NCBI GenBank assembly: GCA_964558365.1
Contig: CAZLCC010000011.1
Span: 1 to 64,000 of the forward strand
Source of the DNA: CAZLCC01 sp964558365
GTDB lineage: Bacteria > Patescibacteriota > Saccharimonadia > Saccharimonadales > Saccharimonadaceae
Length of the DNA stretch: 64,000 nt
Direction: 5' to 3'
The notes beneath the pieces are model-generated. The model did not search any database, was not told the DNA's origin, and worked only from the letters and a program-made list of their open reading frames with translations. Shown here piece by piece: positions 59,218 to 64,000 of this stretch; the stretch's first letter is position 1, and each line of letters starts with the position of its first letter. A program made the translations under genes and the position numbers.

Positions 59218-60423
59218 TTATCGCTGGGGAGTGCCGCTGACAAATGTTAGCGCGTAGCCAATTTTTCCAGCTCGGCCAGCACGACCAATACGGTGAATGT
59301 AATCTTCATATGCATTTGGAGTCGAGTAGTTAATCACGTGCGTTACGTCTGAAACATCAATGCCCCGCGCTGCAACGTCAGTTGCAACAAGCACATTAAT
59401 TTTACTATTTTTAAACTCTCGCAAAGCTCGCTGGCGAGCGCCCTGAGTTTTACCACCATGAATTGCGTCCGTGCTAAATCCTCTTTCACGAAGCTCTTTA
59501 TTAAGTCGTTCAACACTTCGCTGCGTCTCATCAAAAATGATTGTTTTCTCAACTTTTTCACTAATAAGAACGTCGTGTAGCTTATCCATTTTTTCAGTTT
59601 TTACAGAATAGCGAATAATATTCTGCTCGATATTCTCGCCCGTCTCGCCCGTTTTTACAGATACAGTCACTGGGTCAGTTAAGAAGCTTTGAATTAGTTG
59701 GTTAATATTTTTATCAAGCGTAGCAGAATAAAAGAATGACTGGCGCTTTGGGCTTGCTTCACCCAAAAGATAGCGAATATCTTTAATAAAGCCCATGTCT
59801 ACCATACGATCAACTTCGTCTAGTACTACAATATTGCAATCACATAGAGGCAGCGTGCCACGTTCGTAATGATCTTTCACGCGCCCTGGTGTTCCAATAA
59901 TAATATTCGGGTCTGAACGAAGTTCTTTAAATTGTTTGCCCATTGATGAGCCGCCAATAAGAAGTGCACCGCGCAGTCCGCTACCTTTAGCAAACGAGCG
60001 GCAATCTGCTTCAATTTGCTGTGCTAATTCGCGAGTTGGCGCTAAAATAATTGCCTTTGCGCTTCTATCATTCATTAACTTGTTAATAACAGGAAGAGCA
60101 AAAGCCGCAGTCTTCCCTGTTCCGGTGTTAGCGATGCCAATCACATCACGACCCTCAATGCCATATGGAATTGATTGGTCTTGAATAGCCGACGGAGTAA
60201 TAAAGCCTTTTGCTTTTAAATTAGTTTTTAACAGATCGTTTAACGCAAAGTCATTAAACGTATGTTGAGGCTCATATTTCACCTCTTCAACAGGCTTTGC
60301 CGCTTGAATAAATTTACTCGGATGGATGAACTGCTTGTTCGGTCCTTTCCGACGTTGGTTTCTGCCGCCAAAAGAGCGACGTGAATTATTGCGCCGAGGC
60401 GCAGAATGATAATTTCGAGACAT
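59218..60423 (-). CDS. DEAD-box-family RNA helicase
   Basis: 401 aa. Arg/Asn-rich N-terminal extension (about 1-50), then helicase motifs: Q motif (ITPSAIQDQSIP), I GIANTGTGKTAAF, Ia PTRELAQQ, Ib TPGRVKDH, II LDEVDRMVD (DEVD in place of DEAD), III SATLD, V DVAARGIDVSDV, VI HRIGRAGRAGK. It likely unwinds structured RNA in ribosome assembly or cold adaptation. It has a leader of about 110 nt with a strong hairpin, an AAAGGA site, and a consensus promoter. Confidence 0.94.
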   Translation of the reverse strand: MSRNYHSAPRRNNSRRSFGGRNQRRKGPNKQFIHPSKFIQAAKPVEEVKYEPQHTFNDFALNDLLKTNLKAKGFITPSAIQDQSIPYGIEGRDVIGIANTGTGKTAAFALPVINKLMNDRSAKAIILAPTRELAQQIEADCRSFAKGSGLRGALLIGGSSMGKQFKELRSDPNIIIGTPGRVKDHYERGTLPLCDCNIVVLDEVDRMVDMGFIKDIRYLLGEASPKRQSFFYSATLDKNINQLIQSFLTDPVTVSVKTGETGENIEQNIIRYSVKTEKMDKLHDVLISEKVEKTIIFDETQRSVERLNKELRERGFSTDAIHGGKTQGARQRALREFKNSKINVLVATDVAARGIDVSDVTHVINYSTPNAYEDYIHRIGRAGRAGKIGYALTFVSGTPQR

Positions 60424-60452
60424 AAAAAAAGAATTCCTTTCGTGTTTATAGT

Positions 60453-60491
60453 AGTTTTCTCGATTGCTTAATGAATATCGAGTAAAAAACT
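60453..60491 (-). promoter_or_regulatory. Hairpin in the helicase leader
   Basis: AGTTTTCTCGAT (60453-60464) pairs with ATCGAG-TAA-AAAACT (60477-60491), a 12-bp stem with a 3-nt bulge and a 12-nt loop. It lies in the mRNA leader, suggesting structure-based control such as autoregulation or temperature response. Confidence 0.5.
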
Positions 60492-60523
60492 AGTCACAAA
60501 CCCGGAATTCATAGATCAATACG

Positions 60524-60554
60524 TTAATATTAGCATAAATATTTTTATTAGTCA
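60524..60554 (-). promoter_or_regulatory. Predicted helicase promoter
   Basis: Minus strand TTGACT, 17-nt spacer ending TGC, then TAATAT: -35 and extended -10 in the gap just after the GGCT-fold gene. Predicted leader about 105 nt. Confidence 0.6.
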
Positions 60555-60557
60555 ATT

Positions 60558-61115
60558 TTAAATGCCCGAACTGTGTACCGTCTCTGGAATTGGATATTCC
60601 GCCGGTAAAGTTGTTTCTCTAAACTTTTTAAGATTTTCTTCATCAAAATTACTCTCAACCAATTTTAAATATGAACCTGGCAATATAATATATCTGTTAT
60701 CATTTTCTTTAACGCAAAATTCGTCCTTGCCAACATATGTATATATACATGAGCCAACTTCTACTTCTCCAAGAATATCAGAGGTCACATCTTGTCGAAC
60801 ATAGTGATCTTCTCTTTCATCCATACGCGCAATGTCCTCATCTGAAACTTCAAAAAGGACGCCATTCGGATTAGTAGCAAGTTCATTATCGCGTGGTCTT
60901 CTCACATTTAATGCAGCGACGTAGTGGGGGATTTCATGGTCTGGCAACAACTCAAATCGACGAATCGTAGTTGAGTTATCAAGCACAACGCTCCAATTCC
61001 TCACCCAACCTTTCAGTTCAGCCGAGATTAACTCGCCAGGATCTCGCCCAATTGTATGTTCAATGCTCTTCTTACTCACCAAAGAGCCGTAGCCAAATAC
61101 GTATTTTTTATGCAT
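60558..61115 (-). CDS. GGCT-fold (gamma-glutamylcyclotransferase-like) protein
   Basis: 185 aa. YVFGYGSLVSKKS at the N-terminus is the family's YGSL loop; the Glu in MDEREDHYVRQDV is at the position of the catalytic acid. Related proteins cleave gamma-glutamyl amines or glutathione-type substrates. Whether this organism has such substrates is unknown. TATAAT ends 8 nt before the ATG; no ribosome binding site. Confidence 0.85.
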   Translation of the reverse strand: MHKKYVFGYGSLVSKKSIEHTIGRDPGELISAELKGWVRNWSVVLDNSTTIRRFELLPDHEIPHYVAALNVRRPRDNELATNPNGVLFEVSDEDIARMDEREDHYVRQDVTSDILGEVEVGSCIYTYVGKDEFCVKENDNRYIILPGSYLKLVESNFDEENLKKFRETTLPAEYPIPETVHSSGI

Positions 61116-61123
61116 TATTTCTT

Positions 61124-61129
61124 ATTATA
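61124..61129 (-). promoter_or_regulatory. -10 element of the GGCT-fold gene
   Basis: TATAAT on minus, 8 nt before the ATG, with a possible TTGTTT 16 nt upstream that overlaps the tRNA terminator's T-run. Confidence 0.45.
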
Positions 61130-61144
61130 TTCAGCCGTTGCTTT

Positions 61145-61174
61145 AAAACAAAAACCCGACTTTATATCATCGGG
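61145..61174 (-). terminator. Terminator of tRNA-Met
   Basis: CCCGA/TCGGG stem (61155-61174) with a 10-nt loop; on minus it runs into TTTTTGTTTT. Confidence 0.65.
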
Positions 61175-61186
61175 ATATTTTATGCC

Positions 61187-61263
61187 TGGTAGCAGCGACA
61201 GGGATCGAACCTGTGACCTTAGGCTTATGAGTCCTACGCTCTAACCAACTGAGCTACGCTGCC
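61187..61263 (-). tRNA. tRNA with CAT anticodon (elongator Met, or Ile2)
   Basis: 77-nt cloverleaf with CCA encoded. Acceptor GGCAGCG/CGCTGCT (G-T at the end), D arm GCTC-AGTTGGTTA-GAGC, anticodon loop CTCATAA, T arm ACAGG-TTCGATC-CCTGT. It lacks the three G-C pairs and 1-72 mismatch of an initiator. It could instead be the TilS substrate tRNA-Ile(CAU). Confidence 0.93.
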
Positions 61264-61280
61264 ATATAGGTGCAGCGACG

Positions 61281-61289
61281 ATTGTAACA
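61281..61289 (-). promoter_or_regulatory. Extended -10 of tRNA-Met
   Basis: TGT-TACAAT on minus, giving a start about 11 nt before the tRNA. Confidence 0.45.
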
Positions 61290-61306
61290 GATATAGCTTT
61301 GCTTTT

Positions 61307-61462
61307 CTAGAGCTCTGCTTCAAATTCATCAAGATCTTCGTGCATGTCGCTTCGGCGGCTAATAAGATCTTGTAATTCTTCGCTGCTGCGTTCGCGACTC
61401 CAGGTTGCAAGCCCCAATATGTCAGCTTTGGTAACTGGTTGAATAAACTCTGGTGATGGCAT
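61307..61462 (-). CDS. 51-aa acidic small protein
   Basis: Product begins MPSPEFIQPVTKADILGLAT, continues WSRERSSEELQDLISRRSD and ends with an acidic helix MHEDLDEFEAEL. Likely two amphipathic helices; no membrane segment or Cys. An AAGGA site lies 10 nt before the ATG, and a consensus promoter (TTGACA-17-TATATT) drives it, which supports a real gene. Function unknown. It is divergent from the membrane protease and shares a symmetric promoter region with it. Confidence 0.65.
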   Translation of the reverse strand: MPSPEFIQPVTKADILGLATWSRERSSEELQDLISRRSDMHEDLDEFEAEL

Positions 61463-61511
61463 TTTTGTTTTTTCCTTTTTTTGCTTTATTTTTTATTTTG
61501 TTTGGTAATGA

Positions 61512-61573
61512 TTTAAATATAGCATACTACTTATATTTTGTCAATATTAAATATCTAGTATGCTATATTTAAA
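61512..61573. promoter_or_regulatory. Symmetric divergent promoter with an 18-bp inverted repeat
   Basis: TTTAAATATAGCATACTA (61512-61529) and TAGTATGCTATATTTAAA (61556-61573) are perfect inverted copies around a 26-bp centre. Each arm contains an extended -10, TGCTATATT. On minus, TTGACA (61544-61539) and 17 nt precede it, driving the 51-aa gene. On plus, TATATT ends 6 nt before the protease ATG. Confidence 0.8.
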
Positions 61574-61575
61574 CT

Positions 61576-62550
61576 ATGCCCAAAGAAAAGAAGGTAGGAA
61601 AGAAGCCTACAGGAAATTGGCGGACTCTCTTTATCCTAATCATATCATGGGGTGCGGCATTAGTATTTGGAATTAGTACCCTCTGGGCATCAGGTCTGAT
61701 TAGCACAGCCATTAATAACGAGTTGGTTAACTCCTCTATGCAACCGCTCCTTATAGCTCTTCTAATAATTGCTCTGGTTTGGATATTTTTACAATCATTG
61801 AAAGTAACATCTTTATTCATAAAACTTTTTCAACTAGCCCTAGCTTTTGGATTTATGTTAATAGCCATGCTATGCATAATTTCTATATCAATTACAGACA
61901 GGTCAAATAGCCCCTCTTGTAGCTCACTTAAAAGTCAGTTAGAAATAGCGCAATCCGCTGTTTACTCAATCAATACTGACCTTGGAAGTGGTTCCGGATT
62001 TGCAATATCAAACAACGGCTATATATTAACGAACTCTCATGTTATTGATGGGGCAAAAGAAATTTACACTTGGCACTATCCTTCTGAAAATAGCGACTTA
62101 ACAAAAGTGCCACTTCAGATCGTTAAGAACCAACAAGATATTGATTTAGCGATACTCAGGTTGCCCCATCCAACTCCAGATTATTTATCATTAAGTAGTG
62201 ATTATGAAGTTGGCGAAGATACATACGCGCTTGGATTCCCTGGTAATACCTTCGATAGCGGATATACAAGTGTAAGCAAAGGTATAGTTTCTCGCCAAAT
62301 AACAAGTCGAGATAGCGAAGATATTCCCCAAGGCATGGACTTCATCCAAACGGACACAGCGATCAATCCGGGTAATTCTGGCGGACCACTTATTAATCGC
62401 TGTGGTGCAATTGGCGTTACTACTGCTATTTCACAATCCGACATAAGCGGCGAATTACCGAGAGAAGAAGGTATCGGGTATGCCGTTAGCGCAAAAACGA
62501 TTAAAGATATGTTACTTCCTTCTGTAAAATCAGAAATGCAATTTGATTAA
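61576..62550 (+). CDS. Membrane-anchored trypsin-like serine protease (HtrA-type core)
   Basis: 324 aa. Three membrane helices (about 16-40, 55-75, 82-105), then a trypsin-fold domain (about 118-320): His in ILTNSHVIDGA, Asp in QQDIDLAILRL, Ser in AINPGNSGGPLI. A Cys near SPSCSSL and one in NRCGAIG may pair. No PDZ domain, so it differs from HtrA/DegP proper. It would act outside the membrane on envelope or secreted proteins. The start follows TATATT by 6 nt without a ribosome binding site; leaderless. Confidence 0.92.
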   Translation: MPKEKKVGKKPTGNWRTLFILIISWGAALVFGISTLWASGLISTAINNELVNSSMQPLLIALLIIALVWIFLQSLKVTSLFIKLFQLALAFGFMLIAMLCIISISITDRSNSPSCSSLKSQLEIAQSAVYSINTDLGSGSGFAISNNGYILTNSHVIDGAKEIYTWHYPSENSDLTKVPLQIVKNQQDIDLAILRLPHPTPDYLSLSSDYEVGEDTYALGFPGNTFDSGYTSVSKGIVSRQITSRDSEDIPQGMDFIQTDTAINPGNSGGPLINRCGAIGVTTAISQSDISGELPREEGIGYAVSAKTIKDMLLPSVKSEMQFD

Positions 62551-62567
62551 AATAAGCCATAACCACT

Positions 62568-62597
62568 TTGACCAACAGTAGTGAAATGTGATATATA
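62568..62597 (+). promoter_or_regulatory. Possible promoter of the membrane/ATP-cone/flavoprotein operon
   Basis: TTGACC, an 18-nt spacer ending TGA, then TATATA, in the 83-nt gap after the protease. An AGGAG at 62605-62609 is too far (24 nt) from the first ATG to act as its ribosome binding site. Confidence 0.35.
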
Positions 62598-62633
62598 TTA
62601 GGGTAGGAGAAATTCTAAAATAAAAAAATCAAA

Positions 62634-63353
62634 ATGCTCACTCTTACCTCTATAGCAATCCTGTGTTTTGCGGCAATACTTCATGCCAGCTTTCAGCTGG
62701 GCACGAGTCTTTTAACGCTGCTTTCTGGGCACAGCTTGGGTGAAAGAAGATCAAAAGCTCGGCTCATTACTTTAAACGTTGCGTATATTCTTGGCACTAT
62801 TTTCATCACCACCCTTGCGCTTGCCTCGCTCGGCTATGCTGCAACTTTTATACCTGCAGATTCGCACGATCTTGCATGGAGTATTGTTGCAATTTTAAAT
62901 GTAATCATTGGCATTTTAGTAATGCTCTTTTATTTTAGAAAAGGCAAAGGAACTCAGCTTTGGATCCCCCGTTCTATGGCTGAATATTTAAGCGAAAGAA
63001 CAAAAAAAACAAAGCATAGCGCGGAAGCCTTTGTGCTTGGTGGCGGTGCCGTCATCTCTGAACTTCCCTTTTTAATCGCCCCACTCGCAGTCGTTGCCTT
63101 GCTTCTTGCAGAAGGAACACCGCTACTACAAATAAGTGGTTTTGTGCTTTATCTTTCACTTACCATTATTCCCCTCACTTTTGTGTCATACCTTGCAACA
63201 AAAGATAGAAAAATAACCCCCATTCAGCGCTGGCGTGAAGATAATAAAAAGTTTTTACAATATGTTGCCGGCAGTGGTCTCGTAATTTTAGGAGGCTATT
63301 CATTCGTTATCCAAGTAGTTGAAAATTCAGTATTACACGGAGGAGCATTATGA
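62634..63353 (+). CDS. Six-TM membrane protein, unknown
   Basis: 239 aa with six predicted helices (about 3-25, 45-70, 78-100, 128-155, 160-182, 208-230). HASFQLGTSLLTLLSGHSLG and the segment AFVLGGGAVISELPFLIAPL stand out, with an arrangement of two three-helix halves reminiscent of LysE/DsbD-type transporters, but I cannot assign a family. No CxxC. The ATP-cone gene overlaps its stop by 4 nt and the flavoprotein follows, so it is probably the membrane partner of that redox-like protein. Confidence 0.72.
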   Translation: MLTLTSIAILCFAAILHASFQLGTSLLTLLSGHSLGERRSKARLITLNVAYILGTIFITTLALASLGYAATFIPADSHDLAWSIVAILNVIIGILVMLFYFRKGKGTQLWIPRSMAEYLSERTKKTKHSAEAFVLGGGAVISELPFLIAPLAVVALLLAEGTPLLQISGFVLYLSLTIIPLTFVSYLATKDRKITPIQRWREDNKKFLQYVAGSGLVILGGYSFVIQVVENSVLHGGAL

Positions 63354-63631
63354 ATGATACGTATGTAACAAAGCAACGTAAAACACAGCACAGCGAACCG
63401 TTTAACCCTGTGAAGTTGCATAAAAGCATTCTAGAGGCTTGCTTTTCTGTTCGTGCATTTGAAGGTGAAGCGCACCTAACAGCAGAACGAGTGTGTAAGT
63501 CTGTGCTTGATTGGATTATTACCAAAAAAGAAGTAACGAGCGACGATATCCGACGACTCGCCGGATTTTATTTAGAAAAATATCACCCTGAAGCAGCCTA
63601 TGTATATGAACACGAAAAGGTGATGATATAA
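63350..63631 (+). CDS. Stand-alone ATP-cone domain protein
   Basis: 93 aa that consist almost wholly of an ATP-cone: VTKQRKTQHSEPFNPVKLHK, SILEACFSVRAF, then VTSDDIRRLAGFYLEKYHPE and AAYVYEH. ATP-cones normally sit at the N-terminus of ribonucleotide reductase or in NrdR, binding ATP/dATP as a switch. Here neither a reductase nor a zinc ribbon is fused. GGAGGAG lies 5 nt before the ATG. It lies between the membrane protein and the flavoprotein, 8 nt before the latter, so it may sense ATP for that unit. Confidence 0.82.
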   Translation: MNDTYVTKQRKTQHSEPFNPVKLHKSILEACFSVRAFEGEAHLTAERVCKSVLDWIITKKEVTSDDIRRLAGFYLEKYHPEAAYVYEHEKVMI

Positions 63632-63639
63632 GGAGAAAT

Positions 63640-64000
63640 ATGGCAAAAAACAAAAATAATTATGAATTTGATCTTGTAGTTATCGGTAGTGGAGCTGGCG
63701 GAAGTGCAGCGGCAACAATTGCCGCGCGCGAAGGCAAACGCGTTGCCTTAATTGAAGCCGATACATTTGGCGGAACGTCTGCAAACTTTGGCGATGTGCC
63801 GATAAAAGCACTTTTACACGCAGCAAAAGTATATGACGAAGCAAAGCATGGTCAAACATTCGGTATTCGCTCTGGAGCTGTTGGCTACAATTACCCTTCC
63901 GTTAAAGCCTGGAAAGAAACAGTAGTAAAACGTACCGGCGCAGGTGGCAACGAACGATACTATAAAAACGAAGGCATTGCCGTATTCCACGGGCTTGCAC
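63640..64000 (+). CDS. FAD-dependent pyridine-nucleotide-disulfide oxidoreductase-like protein without redox Cys (partial)
   Basis: The first 120 codons are visible and the frame is open at the edge. FAD-binding Rossmann fold: FDLVVIGSGAGGSAAATIAA, RVALIEADTFGGTS. In dihydrolipoamide dehydrogenase and mercuric reductase the next segment is GGTCxNxGCxPSK with the disulfide; here it reads GGTSANFGDVPIKALLHAAK, so both Cys are replaced (Ser and Asp). The fold is otherwise normal. It therefore cannot use the usual dithiol relay and may be a simple NAD(P)H dehydrogenase, perhaps quinone-linked. AGGAG lies 4 nt before the ATG. Third gene of the operon. Confidence 0.88.
   Translation, partial: MAKNKNNYEFDLVVIGSGAGGSAAATIAAREGKRVALIEADTFGGTSANFGDVPIKALLHAAKVYDEAKHGQTFGIRSGAVGYNYPSVKAWKETVVKRTGAGGNERYYKNEGIAVFHGLA

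Noticed and set aside
61187..61263. Initiator tRNA-fMet
   Set aside because: The anticodon stem lacks the three consecutive G-C pairs and the acceptor end pairs at 1-72 (G-T), so it is an elongator-type CAT tRNA.
1..64000. CRISPR array, rRNA operon, transposase or replication origin
   Set aside because: No spaced direct repeats, rRNA-like sequence, transposase motif or DnaA-box cluster was noticed in reading the window.

Overview
The window looks like part of a small, compact genome of the candidate phyla radiation, most likely Candidatus Saccharibacteria (TM7). Reasons: moderate AT-richness, very short intergenic gaps, many 1-14 nt gene overlaps, core information-processing genes with reduced domain content (AlaRS of 625 aa, MetRS of 492 aa, UvrC of 490 aa), a fragment of lower glycolysis, no biosynthetic pathways, and a Gram-positive style envelope gene set (Rpf-like transglycosylase, LysM-CHAP, MltG, MurJ). 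The assignment is an inference from gene content; a marker-gene tree would settle it. About 59 protein genes and three tRNAs are supported; most lie on the minus strand. No rRNA, CRISPR array or transposase is visible.

Layout. 1-7.6 kb: partial rpoB, a GC-richer orphan, clpP, a VOC protein, tig, hisS. 7.6-14 kb: tRNA-Val, a DUF7144-like membrane protein, tRNA-Leu, a membrane-anchored peptide-binding protein, secG, a holin-like membrane protein, uvrC, NUDIX, trhO. 14-18.6 kb: mostly plus-strand genes for an ABC exporter, histidine phosphatase, DedA and a lone pilin, with rplY opposed. 18.6-24.7 kb: uvrA, a small membrane protein, sbcB, obgE. 24.7-30.6 kb: LysM-CHAP hydrolase with a long leader, then mltG, ruvX, a baseplate-J-like protein and a PilM/FtsA-like ATPase. 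30.7-37.1 kb: HD protein, orphan, short alaS, GGDEF protein, then iscS-ydcF-mnmA (read in reverse). 37.2-42.6 kb: tatD, metG, YfiH-like protein, rsmA, Rpf-like protein, NUDIX. 42.6-49.6 kb: UvrD-type helicase, a tail-anchored acidic protein, tpiA, pgk, pyk. 49.7-52.3 kb: an accessory island with two secreted proteins, GC-rich hairpins, an imperfect 30-bp inverted repeat and a folded 100-nt element. 52.3-61.3 kb: lepA, murJ, ftsH, tilS, an alpha/beta hydrolase, a DEAD-box helicase, a GGCT-fold protein, tRNA-Met. 61.3-64 kb: a 51-aa protein, a membrane serine protease, and an operon of a 6-TM protein, an ATP-cone protein and a flavoprotein that has lost the redox cysteine pair.

Regulation. The strongest general signal is promoter placement. 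In about twenty genes the -10 hexamer lies 5 to 10 nt, most often exactly 6 nt, upstream of the start codon, without a Shine-Dalgarno sequence. The predicted mRNAs are therefore leaderless or nearly so. Genes inside operons, by contrast, usually carry AGGAG-type sites. This rule was used to choose several start codons. The most unusual regions are the 50.5-52.1 kb cassette, the LysM-CHAP leader with its in-frame amber codon and possible ATT start, the symmetric divergent promoter at 61.5 kb, and the 62.6-64 kb membrane/ATP-cone/flavoprotein operon.
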